From Saccharothrix longispora (lineage in GTDB: Bacteria > Actinomycetota > Actinomycetes > Mycobacteriales > Pseudonocardiaceae), in NCBI RefSeq assembly GCF_030852425.1, contig NZ_NSDM01000003.1:496001-560000 (forward strand): a stretch of 64,000 nt of DNA. The letters are read 5' to 3'. The notes below the pieces were generated by a model, which did no database searches, was not told the DNA's origin, and saw nothing but the letters and a program-made list of their open reading frames with translations. This document shows positions 1-9,605 of this stretch, piece after piece. Numbering within the stretch: the first letter of the stretch is position 1; every line of letters begins with the position of its first letter. The position numbers and the translations under genes were made by a program.

Positions 1-2
1 TC

Positions 3-677
3 GCCGACCTGGTGGCCCCCGAGGGCGACCCGATCCGGGCCGTGCACCTGGGCGGCGGGGCCCTCACCCTCCCCCGCTACATCGCCGCGACCCGCCCCCG
101 CTCCACCCAGCAGGTCGTGGAGATCGACGCGGCGCTGGTCGACCTGGTGCGCGGCGTCCTCCCGCTGGACCGGAACTGGCGCATCCGCATCCGCACCGGC
201 GACGCGCGGGCCGTGCTGGTCCGGGCGCCCGAGGACACCTTCGACCTGATCGTCACCGACGTCTTCGCCGGCGCGCGCACCCCGGCGCACCTCACGTCGG
301 TCGAGTTCGTGCGCCAGGCGTCGCGGGCGCTGCGCGCGGGCGGCGTCTACGCGGCCAACATCGGCGACGGCGGCCCGCTCGCCTTCGCCCGCGCCCAGGC
401 GGCCACCGTGCGCGCCGTGTTCCCGCACGTGTGCGTCCTGGCCGAACCGACCGTGTTCCGCGGCAGGCGCTTCGGCAACTTCGTCCTGGTGGCCTCGCAC
501 ACCGAGCTGCCGGTCGCCGCCCTGACCCGCCGCACGGCCGGCGACCCGTTCCCGGGTCGGGTCGAGCACGACGCCTCGCTGACCCGCTTCATCGGCGGCC
601 TGCCGCCGACGACGGACGCCACGGCCACCCAGTCCCCGTCCCCGCCCAAGGGCACGTGGGGCCTGCCGGACGACTGA
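3..677 (+). CDS. Spermidine synthase-like SAM-binding protein (5' end outside window)
   Basis: This is a polyamine aminopropyltransferase/methyltransferase-fold protein of the kind annotated spermidine synthase-like in actinobacteria. The SAM-binding strand-loop is visible as AVHLGGGALTLPRY, followed by the acidic strand end QQVVEID and the later IVTDVFAG, typical of the class I methyltransferase core. The reading frame is open to the window edge and the only internal start candidate (GTG at 12) lies just before the first beta strand, so the true start is upstream and the gene is 5'-truncated by the window. No polyamine-specific partner gene is nearby, and many members of this family have no demonstrated polyamine activity. 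The C-terminus is a short low-complexity Thr/Pro tail. Confidence 0.75.
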   Translation, partial: ADLVAPEGDPIRAVHLGGGALTLPRYIAATRPRSTQQVVEIDAALVDLVRGVLPLDRNWRIRIRTGDARAVLVRAPEDTFDLIVTDVFAGARTPAHLTSVEFVRQASRALRAGGVYAANIGDGGPLAFARAQAATVRAVFPHVCVLAEPTVFRGRRFGNFVLVASHTELPVAALTRRTAGDPFPGRVEHDASLTRFIGGLPPTTDATATQSPSPPKGTWGLPDD

Positions 678-708
678 GCCGGGCCGCACGACCGGTTACG
701 GTGCCCGG

Positions 709-1194
709 ATGACCCGACCACGCCTGCGCCACTCGGTCCGCGCGATCGTGCTCGACCCGGACGACCGCGTCCTGCTCGGCCGCCACAGGACCGGCGACGG
801 CGTCGTGTGGGCGGCTCCCGGCGGCGGGGTCGAGCCCGGTGAGACGCCCGCGCGGGCCCTCCGGCGCGAGCTGCGCGAGGAGGTCGGGTTGGCGATCACC
901 GGCGACCCGCCGCACGTGTGGCGCCAGGAGGCCCGGGGCGCCGGCCGCGCGCCCGGCCACGACGGGGTCGTCAACGACTACTTCCTCGTCCGCGCCTCCG
1001 CGTTCGTCCCGCGCGGCGCGATGAGCGACGCCGAACTGGCCGCCGAGCACCTCGACGGGTGGCGGTGGTGGGCGCTCGCCGACATCGCCGACCACCGCGG
1101 CCCCGACCTGTTCTCGCCCCGCGACCTCGTCACGCCGCTGGCCGCGCTGATCGCGGGCGGTCCGCCGGCGCGACCCGTTGCGCTGGGCGTGTGA
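709..1194 (+). CDS. NUDIX hydrolase
   Basis: A 161-residue MutT/NUDIX family pyrophosphohydrolase. The full NUDIX box is visible at about residues 44-66: a GGGVEPGE start, then RELREEVGL, which supplies the conserved glutamates that bind the catalytic magnesium. The N-terminal strand RHSVRAIVLDPDDRVLLGRH and the tryptophan-rich C-terminal part fit a single-domain NUDIX protein. Substrate cannot be read from sequence; the family cleaves nucleoside diphosphates linked to another moiety. It starts 31 nt after the preceding gene on the same strand, so the two may be cotranscribed. The start is ATG with only a weak ribosome binding site. Confidence 0.88.
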   Translation: MTRPRLRHSVRAIVLDPDDRVLLGRHRTGDGVVWAAPGGGVEPGETPARALRRELREEVGLAITGDPPHVWRQEARGAGRAPGHDGVVNDYFLVRASAFVPRGAMSDAELAAEHLDGWRWWALADIADHRGPDLFSPRDLVTPLAALIAGGPPARPVALGV

Positions 1195-1277
1195 GCCGCG
1201 GCGGACGTGCCGATGTGGTGCCGCACGGCCTTGAGCGCGGTCCGGGTGCTCGCGCCGAGGCGAGCGGGAGGGCCTTC

Positions 1278-1904
1278 CTAGTCGCTCAGCGTCGACACGA
1301 ACCGGGAGATGGCGTCCGGGTTGAGCTTCTGCGCCAGCCGGCCGCCCGGGGCGAGCGCGGCGAGCTTGTAGAGCGGCCGGTCCCCGTAGGCGAGGCCGCG
1401 GGCCTCGGCGCGCAGCTGGGCGACCAGCAGCTCGGAGAAGACGAGTCCCGGCGGGTCGCCCCGGCCCGCGAGGACGTTCGCCAGCGTGCGCAGCGGCAGG
1501 ATCTCCTGCTCCTTGCCGCCCGTCCCCGCGTAGATGGCGAGGGCCAGGTTGATGGCCTTGCCGCCGCCGCGCACGAAGAGGCCCACGGTGCGCGCCCCGC
1601 GCACGTCGGTGACCAGCAGGTCGAGCCGGTCCGCGGTGCGCAGGTCCACCGAGCGGGTGCCGAACGCCCGCACCGACAGCACCGTGCCGTCCAGCCGCAC
1701 GTGCCGCCGGGCCTCGGCCACGGCCAGCAGCGCGAGCGGCACGAAGAAGATCGCGGCCGTGACCAGGCCGGCGGTGCGGCCCGCGAGCAGCCCCATCAAC
1801 CCGCCGAACGCGGCGGCGACGACGAGCGCGCCGATCGTGACCGTCCAGGCGCGCTTGCGCACCGCCTTCGGGTCCAGCAGGTCGAGGGGGATGCTCTCGC
1901 TCAC
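1278..1904 (-). CDS. Conserved two-TM membrane protein coupled to hisS
   Basis: A 208-residue protein of unknown function. Two hydrophobic segments are visible near residues 22-41 and 44-64, followed by a soluble domain of about 140 residues with alternating strands ([29 protein letters not shown]) that looks PH-like. The GTG start shares four bases (GTGA) with the hisS stop codon, so translation is probably coupled to hisS. A longer upstream reading frame exists but runs through hisS and is a shadow. No catalytic motif is apparent. Confidence 0.7.
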   Translation of the reverse strand: MSESIPLDLLDPKAVRKRAWTVTIGALVVAAAFGGLMGLLAGRTAGLVTAAIFFVPLALLAVAEARRHVRLDGTVLSVRAFGTRSVDLRTADRLDLLVTDVRGARTVGLFVRGGGKAINLALAIYAGTGGKEQEILPLRTLANVLAGRGDPPGLVFSELLVAQLRAEARGLAYGDRPLYKLAALAPGGRLAQKLNPDAISRFVSTLSD

Positions 1905-3193
1905 CGGCCCAACGCCTCCACCACCGAGATCACCGCGTCCGCCAGCGGCACGGAGCGCTGGTCGCCCGTCGCCAACTCCTTGAGCTGCACGACACCGGCC
2001 TCGATGTCGCGCTCGCCGAGCACGAGGGCGAACCGGGCGCCCGAGCGGTCGGCGCCCTTCATCGCGCCCTTGAGCCCCTTGCCGCCGTACGCCAGGTCGA
2101 AGCGCACGCCCGCCTCGCGCAGCGGCGCGGACAGGGCGACCAGGCGGGACTTCGCCACCTCGCCCAGCGGCACGCCGTACACGTCGCAGCGCGCCGGGTC
2201 GCCCGGCACCACGCCCTCGACCTGGCACGCCAGCAGCGCGCGGTCCACGCCCAGGCCGAAGCCGACGCCGGACAGCGGCTGCCCGCCCAGCTGCTCCATC
2301 AGGCCGTCGTAGCGCCCGCCGCCGCCGATGCCGGACTGCGCGCCCAGCCCGTCGTGCACGAACTCGAACGTCGTCTTCGTGTAGTAGTCGAGGCCGCGCA
2401 CCATCCGCGGGTTCTCGGTGAACTCGACGCCCAGGGCGTTCAGGTAGCCCTTGACTGCCTCGTAGTGGGCCAGCGACCCGGCCGACAGGTTGTCCACCAT
2501 CAGCGGCGCGTCGGCGACCAGCTCGCGCACCTCGGGCCGCTTGTCGTCGAGCACGCGCAGCGGGTTGATCTCCGCGCGGCGGCGGGTGTCGTCGTCCAGG
2601 GGCAGCGCCGCCAGGAACGCCTGGAGCTTCTCCCGGTACTGCGGGCGGCACGTCGAGTCGCCCAGCGAGGTCAGCTCCAGCCGGAACCCGGTGAGCCCCA
2701 GGGCGCGGAACCCGGCGTCGGCGACCGCGATGACCTCGGCGTCCAGCGCCGGGTCGTCCACGCCGACCGCCTCGATCCCGACCTGGTGGAACTGCCGGTA
2801 GCGGCCCGCCTGCGGCTGCTCGGCGCGGAAGAACTGGCCCGCGTAGGCGAGCTTCACGGGCAGCTGCCCGCGGTCCAGGCCGTGCTCGATGACGGCGCGC
2901 ATCACGCCCGCCGTGCCCTCGGGCCGCAGCGTGATGGACCGGCCGCCGCGGTCGGTGAAGGTGTACATCTCCTTGCTGACCACGTCGGTCGACTCGCCGA
3001 CGCCGCGCGCGAACAGCGCGGTGTCCTCGAAGACGGGCAGCTCGACGTAGCCGTAGCCGGCGCGCCGGGCGGAGTCGACGAGCGTGTCGCGGACCGCCAG
3101 GAACGACGCGGAGGCCGGCGGGAAGTAGTCGGGCACGCCCTTGGGCGCGGAGAAGGGAGTAGCGGGGGAAGGAGTGGCGGGGGAGCTCGTCAC
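1901..3193 (-). CDS. hisS: Histidine--tRNA ligase
   Basis: Class II aminoacyl-tRNA synthetase that charges tRNA-His, 430 residues, the normal bacterial length. Motif 2 is seen as [16 protein letters not shown], the histidine-specific HisA loop as [13 protein letters not shown], and motif 3 near [11 protein letters not shown], followed by a C-terminal anticodon-binding domain ([19 protein letters not shown]). The N-terminal 17 residues are Ser/Thr/Pro-rich and may be a slightly overlong start, since the family core begins at [10 protein letters not shown]. It lies downstream of the metallo-beta-lactamase fold gene, separated by 7 nt, so they form one operon with the small membrane protein. Confidence 0.97.
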   Translation of the reverse strand: MTSSPATPSPATPFSAPKGVPDYFPPASASFLAVRDTLVDSARRAGYGYVELPVFEDTALFARGVGESTDVVSKEMYTFTDRGGRSITLRPEGTAGVMRAVIEHGLDRGQLPVKLAYAGQFFRAEQPQAGRYRQFHQVGIEAVGVDDPALDAEVIAVADAGFRALGLTGFRLELTSLGDSTCRPQYREKLQAFLAALPLDDDTRRRAEINPLRVLDDKRPEVRELVADAPLMVDNLSAGSLAHYEAVKGYLNALGVEFTENPRMVRGLDYYTKTTFEFVHDGLGAQSGIGGGGRYDGLMEQLGGQPLSGVGFGLGVDRALLACQVEGVVPGDPARCDVYGVPLGEVAKSRLVALSAPLREAGVRFDLAYGGKGLKGAMKGADRSGARFALVLGERDIEAGVVQLKELATGDQRSVPLADAVISVVEALGR

Positions 3194-3200
3194 GGTGTCC

Positions 3201-3902
3201 CTACAGTCCTCGGTGCGGTGCGGCCGGCGCGTCGGGGGAACCCAGTCCCAGCAGGAACGGGTTGCTCGCGCGCTCGCGGCCGATGGTCGTCGTGGGCCCG
3301 TGGCCGGGCAGCACCACCGTGTCGTCCGCCAGCGTCAGCACCTTCGTGCGCAACGACGTCAGCATCTCGCGGTGGTCCCCGCCCGGCAGGTCGGTGCGTC
3401 CGATGGAGCCGGCGAAGAGGGTGTCGCCGGACAGCACGAGCCGTCCGCCCTCCCCGGTGCCGGCGCGGAACATCACCGACCCGCCGGTATGGCCCGGTGT
3501 GTGGTCGACGGTGAGCTTCAGGCCGGCCAGGTCCAGCTCCGCCCCGTCGGTCAGCTCGCGCACCTCGCGCGGCTCGCGCATCTCCAGGTTCCCGCCGAAG
3601 AACGCCCGCGACTCGGCGCTGACGCCCTTGAGCGGGTCCGACAGCATCTCGCGGTCGCGGGGGTGCACCCAGGCGGGCACGTCGTTGCCGTCGCAGACGG
3701 GCGCCACGGAGAACGAGTGGTCGAAGTGCCCGTGGGTGAGCAGCACGGCGACGGGCGACAGCCGGTGCTCGCGCAGCGCGTCGGCGATGGGCTCCTCGGC
3801 CTCCTGGCCGGGGTCGACGACCACGCACGGCCCGCCCGCACCCGTGGCCAGCAGGAAGCAGTTGGCCTGGAGGGCCCCGGTCGGGAACCCGATCACGAGC
3901 AC
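3201..3902 (-). CDS. Metallo-beta-lactamase fold hydrolase (glyoxalase II-like)
   Basis: A 233-residue MBL-fold metallohydrolase. The zinc motif is THGHFDH near residue 55; further metal ligands fit [17 protein letters not shown] and LPGHGP, the pattern of hydroxyacylglutathione hydrolase-like enzymes. Because actinomycetes use mycothiol, the substrate may be a mycothiol thioester, but this is inference. The GTG at 3902 is chosen over an upstream TTG at 3923 because an AGAGG ribosome binding site lies seven bases before it and the conserved fold begins there. It heads the hisS operon and is divergent from the peptidyl-prolyl isomerase. Confidence 0.88.
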   Translation of the reverse strand: MLVIGFPTGALQANCFLLATGAGGPCVVVDPGQEAEEPIADALREHRLSPVAVLLTHGHFDHSFSVAPVCDGNDVPAWVHPRDREMLSDPLKGVSAESRAFFGGNLEMREPREVRELTDGAELDLAGLKLTVDHTPGHTGGSVMFRAGTGEGGRLVLSGDTLFAGSIGRTDLPGGDHREMLTSLRTKVLTLADDTVVLPGHGPTTTIGRERASNPFLLGLGSPDAPAAPHRGL

Positions 3903-4047
3903 GGGAGCACCTCTCGACGGCAACGGATCGACAACGGATCACTGCGGACCCCGCCACCAGCCTATCCGCCACACGCCGGCTATATGCGTGCCCCCTAGAC
4001 TGCTCACCGATCGTCGCCGTCGACGCAGAGACCAGGGAGGGTGCGAG

Positions 4048-4914
4048 GTGCCGACCAACGTGCAGCGCCGCGAGCAGGCCAAGCGGAAGCTGGAACGCCA
4101 GCTCGTCCGCCGGGCGGAGCGCGCGAAGCGGCGCCGGGTGTTCGCCGTCGTGGGTACCGTCGTGGCGGTCGTCGTGGTAGCGGGCGGTGTCTACTTCCTC
4201 GCCACGGCCGACTTCGGCGGCGGCGGCGACGACGCGGCCGCGGCCAGCTCCGACGCGCCCGCCCCCATCACCATCCCCACCGAGGTCAAGGCGCTCCCGA
4301 CCCGGCCCACCCCCCTCGCGGACCCCGCGAGCTGCGAGTACCGGCCGTCGACGGAGCCCGCCTCGAAGGAGGGCACGAAGGCCCCCGAGGGCACCGGCAT
4401 CGCCGCCTCCGGCACCGTGCAGGCCACCATCAAGTCGAACATCGGCGACCTGAACCTCACGCTGGACCGCGCGCTCGCGCCGTGCGCCGTGAACAGCTTC
4501 GTCAACCTGGCCAAGCAGGGCTACTACGACGGCAGCACGTGCCACCGCATCGGCACCCAGGGCCTCCAGATGCTCCAGTGCGGCGACCCGACGGGCACCG
4601 GCTCCGGCGGCCCCGGCTACGCGTTCGACAACGAGACGTGGCCCGAGCTGACCTACGGCCGCGGCTACCTGGCGATGGCGAACGCCGGCACGGACGAGGC
4701 GACCCAGAAGGGCACGAACGGCAGCCAGTTCTTCATCGTCTACGGCGACGCGCAGCTCTCGCCCGACTACTCGGTCTTCGGCAGCATCGACGAGGCGGGC
4801 CTGAAGCTGGTCGACGAGGTCGCCCGCGCGGGCCACGACGGTTCGTTCGACCCGTCGCCCGGTGGCGGCAAGCCGAACAAGGAAGTGAAGTTCGAGTCGG
4901 TCAGCGTCGCCTGA
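4048..4914 (+). CDS. Membrane-anchored cyclophilin-type peptidyl-prolyl isomerase
   Basis: A 288-residue cyclophilin that catalyses cis-trans isomerisation of prolyl bonds. The first 30 residues are strongly basic with coiled-coil character (RREQAKRKLERQLVRRAERA), then one transmembrane helix at about 31-52, a low-complexity Ala/Pro linker, and the cyclophilin domain from about 125 to the end, with NSFVNLAKQGYYDG, the GTNGSQFFI core and YSVFGSI. The domain should therefore sit outside the membrane. Start is GTG at 4048 with an AGGGAGG ribosome binding site; the upstream continuation of the frame is not coding. This gene and its position beside rel are conserved in actinobacteria. Confidence 0.9.
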   Translation: MPTNVQRREQAKRKLERQLVRRAERAKRRRVFAVVGTVVAVVVVAGGVYFLATADFGGGGDDAAAASSDAPAPITIPTEVKALPTRPTPLADPASCEYRPSTEPASKEGTKAPEGTGIAASGTVQATIKSNIGDLNLTLDRALAPCAVNSFVNLAKQGYYDGSTCHRIGTQGLQMLQCGDPTGTGSGGPGYAFDNETWPELTYGRGYLAMANAGTDEATQKGTNGSQFFIVYGDAQLSPDYSVFGSIDEAGLKLVDEVARAGHDGSFDPSPGGGKPNKEVKFESVSVA

Positions 4915-4947
4915 CGGACCGCGCAGGACCGGCGGACCGCTCCCGAC

Positions 4948-4992
4948 ACGCAGGGGCCCCGCACCCGGGAGAGGGGTGCGGGGCCCCTGCGT
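4948..4992. terminator. Hairpin terminator after the isomerase gene
   Basis: A perfect 19-bp inverted repeat (arms 4948-4966 and 4974-4992) with a 7-nt loop begins 34 nt after the isomerase stop. There is no clear U-tract, as is common in high-GC actinobacteria. Confidence 0.85.
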
Positions 4993-5172
4993 CTTCCCCG
5001 TCGGCTGTGGGGGCCGACAGGGCGGATGGTCCCACCGGCCGATGACGTTCCGCTGACGCGCCGGGCGGGCGCGCGTGCGTCCGCGCGGGCCGGCGGGGCG
5101 TGGAGGCCGAACGGATGCTCCGGGGCGGCCGACCGGCGGCCCGGGGTGACGGGGTGGGACGGCTTCCCGAAG

Positions 5173-5203
5173 CCGGTCCGGCGCGTCGTGCGCGCCGGAC
5201 CGG
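5173..5203 (-). terminator. Hairpin terminator after rel
   Basis: A perfect 13-bp stem (5173-5185 with 5191-5203) and 5-nt loop, 11 nt beyond the rel stop codon on the minus strand. Confidence 0.8.
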
Positions 5204-5214
5204 GTGCCGGGGGC

Positions 5215-7521
5215 TCAGGAAGCGGACGTCACGCGGTAGACGTCGTAGACGCCCTCCACCGAGCGGACCGCCTTGAGCACGTGGCCCAGGTGCTTCGGGT
5301 CGCCCATCTCGAACGAGAACCGCGACACCGCGACCCGGTCGCGCGACGTCGTCACGGACGCCGACAGGATGTTGACCTTCTCGTCGGCCAGCACCTTCGT
5401 CACGTCCGACAGCAGGCGGTGCCGGTCGAGGGCCTCCACCTGGATGGCGACCAGGAACACCGAGGAGGACGACGGCGCCCACTCGACGTCCAGCAGCCGC
5501 TCCGGGGTCTGGAGCAGCTCGTCGGCGTTCGTGCAGTCCGTGCGGTGCACCGACACGCCACCACCGCGGGTGACGAAGCCGAGGATGTCGTCACCGGGCA
5601 CGGGCGTGCAGCAGCGGGCCAGCTTGACCCACACGTCGGACGCGTCCTTGACGATGACGCCCGCGTCGCCGGTGACCCTGCGGCGGGCGACCGTGGACGG
5701 GGTGGAGCGGTCGGCCAGCTCCTCCTCGGCGTGGTCGACGCCGCCCAACTGGGCCACGAGCCGCTGCACGACGTGCCGGGCGGAGGTGTGGCCCTCGCCG
5801 ACCGCCGCGTACAGCGCGGACACGTCCGGGTAGTGCAGCTCCTTCGACAGGGCGCCCATGGAGTCGGCCGAGACGAGTCGCTGGAGCGGCAGCCCGACGC
5901 GGCGGACCTCCTTGGCGATGGCGTCCTTGCCGACCTCGATGGCCTCTTCCTTGCGCTCCTTCGCGAACCACTGCTTGATCTTGGCCTTGGCGCGCGGGGA
6001 GGCGGCGAACGACAGCCAGTCGCGGGACGGACCCGCTCCCTCGGCCTTCGAGGTGAAGATCTCGATGACCTCGCCGTTCTCCAGCTTGCGCTCGAGGGCG
6101 ACGAGGCGGCCGTTGACGCGGGCGCCGATGCAGCGGTGACCGACCTCGGTGTGCACGGCGTACGCGAAGTCGACCGGGGTGGAACCGGTCGGCAGTGTGA
6201 CGACGTCACCCTTGGGGGTGAACACGAAGATCTCGCGCGCGGCGAGGTCGAAGCGCAGCGACTCCAGGAACTCGCCGGGGTCGGCGGCCTCGCGCTGCCA
6301 GTCGAGCAGCTGGCGCATCCAGGCCATCTCGTCGACCTCGACGCCCTTGCCGCTGTGCGTGCCGCGCGTCTCCTTGTACCGCCAGTGCGCCGCGATGCCG
6401 TACTCGGCGGTGCGGTGCATGTCGTAGGTGCGGATCTGCACCTCCAGCGGCTTGCCGTCCGGGCCGATCACGGTCGTGTGCAGCGACTGGTAGACGCCGA
6501 ACCGCGGCTGGGCGATGTAGTCCTTGAACCGGCCGGGCATCGGCTGCCACAGCGCGTGCACCACGCCCATCGCGGCGTAGCAGTCGCGGACCTCGTCGAC
6601 CTGGATGCGCACGCCCACCAGGTCGTGGATGTCGTCGAAGTCGCGGCCCCGGACGATCATCTTCTGGTTGATCGAGTAGTAGTGCTTCGGCCTGCCCTCG
6701 ACCTTGGCCGTGATGCGGGCGCCCTCCAGCTGCGACGACAGCTCGTTGATCACGCCGCTGAGGTAGGTGTCGCGGGACGGCGCGCGGTTGGCGACCAGGC
6801 GCACGATCTCGTCGTACTTCTTCGGCTGGAGGATGGCGAACGCCAGGTCCTCCAGCTCCCACTTCACCGTCGCCATGCCCAGCCGGTGGGCCAGCGGGGC
6901 CAGCACCTCCAGGGTCTCGCGGGCCTTGCGGGCCTGCTTCTCCGGCGGCAGGAAGCGCATGGTGCGCATGTTGTGCAGCCGGTCGGCGAGCTTGATGACC
7001 AGGACGCGCGGGTCCTTGGCCATGGCGATGACCATCTTGCGGATGGTCTCCGCCTCGGCCGCCGCGCCCAGCTTGACCTTGTCGAGCTTGGTCACGCCGT
7101 CCACGAGCAGCGCGACCTCGTTGCCGAAGTCGACGCGCAGCTGGTCCAGCGAGTAGTCGGTGTCCTCGACCGTGTCGTGCAGCAGGGCGGCGACCAGCGT
7201 GGTCGTGTCCATGCCCAGCTCGGCGAGGATCGTCGCCACCGCCAGCGGGTGGGTGATGTAGGGGTCGCCGGACTTCCGCCGCTGCGGCCGGTGCTTCTCC
7301 TCGGCGACGTCGTAGGCGTGCTGGAGCAGCGCCAGGTCGGCCTTCGGGTGCAGGTCGCGGTGCACGGCCGCCAGCGGTTCGAGCACCTGCTTGACCGGCG
7401 CGGCGCGCTGGGCGGTGATGCGCCGTGCCAGTCGGGCTCGCACGCGCCTGGTGGCCGACGGCGGCCGTGCCGCCGCGGGCACGGGCTCCGCCGACTGCGC
7501 GGGTTCGGTGTCCTGGCTCAA
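5215..7521 (-). CDS. rel: Bifunctional (p)ppGpp synthetase/hydrolase Rel
   Basis: The stringent-response enzyme, 768 residues, full length for an actinobacterial Rel. The hydrolase HD domain is intact ([10 protein letters not shown], His115-Asp116), so hydrolysis should be retained. The synthetase domain shows [25 protein letters not shown] and YQSLHTTV, followed by a TGS domain ([26 protein letters not shown], seen in pieces), a Zn-finger region and a C-terminal ACT domain (VALSRF-type segment [11 protein letters not shown]). Start is TTG at 7521 with a GGAG site five bases ahead. Neighbouring apt, secF and secD are the usual context. Confidence 0.97.
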   Translation of the reverse strand: MSQDTEPAQSAEPVPAAARPPSATRRVRARLARRITAQRAAPVKQVLEPLAAVHRDLHPKADLALLQHAYDVAEEKHRPQRRKSGDPYITHPLAVATILAELGMDTTTLVAALLHDTVEDTDYSLDQLRVDFGNEVALLVDGVTKLDKVKLGAAAEAETIRKMVIAMAKDPRVLVIKLADRLHNMRTMRFLPPEKQARKARETLEVLAPLAHRLGMATVKWELEDLAFAILQPKKYDEIVRLVANRAPSRDTYLSGVINELSSQLEGARITAKVEGRPKHYYSINQKMIVRGRDFDDIHDLVGVRIQVDEVRDCYAAMGVVHALWQPMPGRFKDYIAQPRFGVYQSLHTTVIGPDGKPLEVQIRTYDMHRTAEYGIAAHWRYKETRGTHSGKGVEVDEMAWMRQLLDWQREAADPGEFLESLRFDLAAREIFVFTPKGDVVTLPTGSTPVDFAYAVHTEVGHRCIGARVNGRLVALERKLENGEVIEIFTSKAEGAGPSRDWLSFAASPRAKAKIKQWFAKERKEEAIEVGKDAIAKEVRRVGLPLQRLVSADSMGALSKELHYPDVSALYAAVGEGHTSARHVVQRLVAQLGGVDHAEEELADRSTPSTVARRRVTGDAGVIVKDASDVWVKLARCCTPVPGDDILGFVTRGGGVSVHRTDCTNADELLQTPERLLDVEWAPSSSSVFLVAIQVEALDRHRLLSDVTKVLADEKVNILSASVTTSRDRVAVSRFSFEMGDPKHLGHVLKAVRSVEGVYDVYRVTSAS

Positions 7522-7892
7522 CCACGCTCCTCGGGTCTAGGAACCGAGGATAACTCCGCATGGCGAATCGGCCGCGTGACGAACCGACGAGCGGCGCGGT
7601 TCACACGGTGAGCAGCAGCTGTGATTCGGCCCGACAGGTCGGAGGCGCACCCCGCCCACCTGCGTGGACACGCTCCCAGTCACGATCCGGGCAAGCTTGC
7701 GCAACCGTCCCCCGCCAGGGGTCCCCTGTTGTCGTCTTGCCGGCGGGGACCGGCAGGAACGCGGTCACCGGCCGTCACCACGTCGAACCGGCCGCGCACG
7801 GCGAGCGGTTCCCGGTCCCGGACGGCGAACAGCCAGGCCCCGGGTGACGGTCGACCGTCACCCGGGGCCTGGCCGGGACCGTCGTGGAGGAG
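7522..7892. other. Intergenic region upstream of rel
   Basis: About 370 bp that must hold the rel promoter and the apt terminator. Small open frames here have no family resemblance and are not annotated. Apart from the palindrome at 7833-7872, no specific site was recognised. Confidence 0.6.
7833..7872 (-). terminator. Perfect 40-bp palindrome after apt
   Basis: A perfect palindrome with two 20-bp arms meeting at GTCGAC, 21 nt past the apt stop codon. Its position and GC-rich stem fit the terminator of the ruvC-to-apt gene run. Confidence 0.85.
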
Positions 7893-8411
7893 CTAGACGG
7901 TGAGCAGGGCCTCGACCCGGTGCCCGGCGAGCCGTTCCCGGCCGCCCAGCCCGGGGATCTCCAGCACCACGGACACCCCCGTCACCACCCCGCCGGCCTT
8001 CTCGACCAGCTCGCACGCCGCCACGGCCGTGCCGCCGGTCGCCAGCACGTCGTCGACCACCACGACGTGCTGACCCGGCGTGATGGACCCGGCGGGCAGT
8101 TCGAGGGTCGCCTCGCCGTACTCCAGCGCGTACGACACGCGGTGGGTGACGGCGGGCAGCTTGCCCGGCTTGCGCAGCGGCACGACGCCGTAGCGCCAGC
8201 CGTAGCCGAGGGCGGCGCCCAGCAGGAAGCCGCGCGACTCGACGGCGGCCACCAGCTGGGTGTCCGGGTGGATCCGGTCCTGGAGGGCGTCGACCACGGC
8301 GCGCAGGGCGTCCGGGTCCGCGAGGACCGGCGTGAGGTCCCGGAAGACGACCCCCGGCAGGGGGAAGTCCGGGACCTCACGCAGGAGCCCCAGGGCTCGG
8401 TCGAGCCTCAA
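7893..8411 (-). CDS. apt: Adenine phosphoribosyltransferase
   Basis: Purine salvage enzyme converting adenine and PRPP to AMP, 172 residues, the standard size. The PRPP-binding signature VVVVDDVLATGGTA is present near residues 114-127, and the N-terminal PGVVFRDLTPVL segment is typical of Apt. The TTG start overlaps the secF stop (TTGA), so it is translationally coupled to the Sec genes. The secD-secF-apt-rel order is conserved across actinobacteria. Confidence 0.96.
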   Translation of the reverse strand: MRLDRALGLLREVPDFPLPGVVFRDLTPVLADPDALRAVVDALQDRIHPDTQLVAAVESRGFLLGAALGYGWRYGVVPLRKPGKLPAVTHRVSYALEYGEATLELPAGSITPGQHVVVVDDVLATGGTAVAACELVEKAGGVVTGVSVVLEIPGLGGRERLAGHRVEALLTV

Positions 8412-9604
8412 CGGTGCTTCTTGCCGGTCGGGCGGCGACGGGCGTCGGAGGACTTGGCCGTGCGGGACGGCGCGCCCGCCGCGGCGGCCATCGCCTTCTC
8501 CTTGCGCAGCTCGGCGGCCAGCGACTCGTCGTCCGTGGACTCCACGACGCCGGTGTCGGCCACGCTGCCGCCGGTGACGGCCTCGCCGCTCGCCTTGCGG
8601 GCGAGGTTGTCGCGACGGGCCTTCACCCGGGCGGCCTGCGCCTTGTACTTCGGGTCGCGCATCTTGATGTCCACCGCGATCGGCGTGGCGATGTAGATGG
8701 ACGACAGCGCGCCGATCGCGATGCCGACGAGCTGCACCAGCGCCAGGTCCTTCAGCGTGCCGACGCCGAGCAGGCCGACGCCGATGGCGAGCAGGCCGAG
8801 CACCGGCAGCAGCGCGATCAGCGAGGTGTTGATCGACCGCATCAAGGTCTGGTTGACGGCCAGGTTGGCCGCCTCGCCGTAGGTGCGGCGGGTCAGGCCC
8901 AGGATGCCCCGGGTGTTCTCCTTGACCTTGTCGAACACCACCACCGTGTCGTACAGCGAGAAGCCGAGGATGGTGAGCAGGCCGACCACCGTGGCGGGCG
9001 AGACCTCGAAGCCGACCAGCGAGTAGATGCCCGCCGTGATCACCACGTCGTGCGCCACCGCGACCAGGGCGGCGACCGCCATGGCCAGCTCGAAGTACAG
9101 CGCCAGGAAGATCGCCACGGCCAGGAAGAACACGCCCAGCGCGATCAGCGCCTGGGTGGTGATCTCACCGCCCCAGGACGCGGAGACGGCGCTGTCGCTG
9201 ATCGTGCCGATCCCGCCCTCGGGCTTGAGGTCGTTGTTCAGCGCCTCCTTGACGGTGGCAATCTCGTCGGCGCTCAGCGTCTCGGAGCGGACCTGGACGG
9301 TCGCCGAGTCGCCGGTGCCGACCGTCTGGGCGGAGGTCGCCTCCTTGTCGATCGCCCGCTGGAAGCTCTCCTTGACGGCCTCCGTCGTGATGGTGCCGGA
9401 CGCGCTCTGCGCGGGCATCTGGATGCGCGTGCCACCGGTGAAGTCGATGCCCAGGTTGAAGCCCTTGAGCACGATCAGCAGGATGCAGGCCAGCAGGACC
9501 GCGCCGAAGATCGCGTACCAGCGCTTGCGCTTGCCGACGATGTCGAAGGCGCCGTTGCCGACGTAGAGCCGCTTGAAGATCCCGAGCTTCTTGCCCTCGG
9601 CCAC
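8408..9604 (-). CDS. secF: Protein translocase subunit SecF
   Basis: Integral membrane partner of SecD that uses the proton gradient to assist late steps of Sec export, 398 residues. Visible features are the first membrane helix (residues 29-47), the periplasmic start GIDFTGGTRIQMP, and the five-helix RND-like C-terminal block containing DTVVVFDKVKEN and INTSLIALLPVLGLL. The cytoplasmic tail is unusually long, basic and Ala-rich (about 80 residues after the last helix). GTG start one base after the secD stop. Confidence 0.96.
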   Translation of the reverse strand: MAEGKKLGIFKRLYVGNGAFDIVGKRKRWYAIFGAVLLACILLIVLKGFNLGIDFTGGTRIQMPAQSASGTITTEAVKESFQRAIDKEATSAQTVGTGDSATVQVRSETLSADEIATVKEALNNDLKPEGGIGTISDSAVSASWGGEITTQALIALGVFFLAVAIFLALYFELAMAVAALVAVAHDVVITAGIYSLVGFEVSPATVVGLLTILGFSLYDTVVVFDKVKENTRGILGLTRRTYGEAANLAVNQTLMRSINTSLIALLPVLGLLAIGVGLLGVGTLKDLALVQLVGIAIGALSSIYIATPIAVDIKMRDPKYKAQAARVKARRDNLARKASGEAVTGGSVADTGVVESTDDESLAAELRKEKAMAAAAGAPSRTAKSSDARRRPTGKKHR

Positions 9605-9605
9605 G

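Larger units (their letters stand above)
4915..5214. other. Intergenic region between convergent genes
   Basis: Exactly 300 bp between the isomerase and rel. It holds the two hairpins annotated separately; no coding potential is convincing between them. Confidence 0.7.

Noticed and set aside
3262..4047. Upstream extension of the isomerase frame
   Set aside because: It is antisense to the MBL hydrolase and the intergenic region; a strong ribosome binding site marks the GTG at 4048.
5026..7611. Long plus-strand frame of about 860 codons opposite rel
   Set aside because: Antisense to a certain gene; composition (His/Asp/Arg/Gly runs) is typical of shadow frames in high-GC DNA.
7560..7847. Small frames between rel and apt
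   Set aside because: No family match, weak start signals and overlap with the terminator palindrome.
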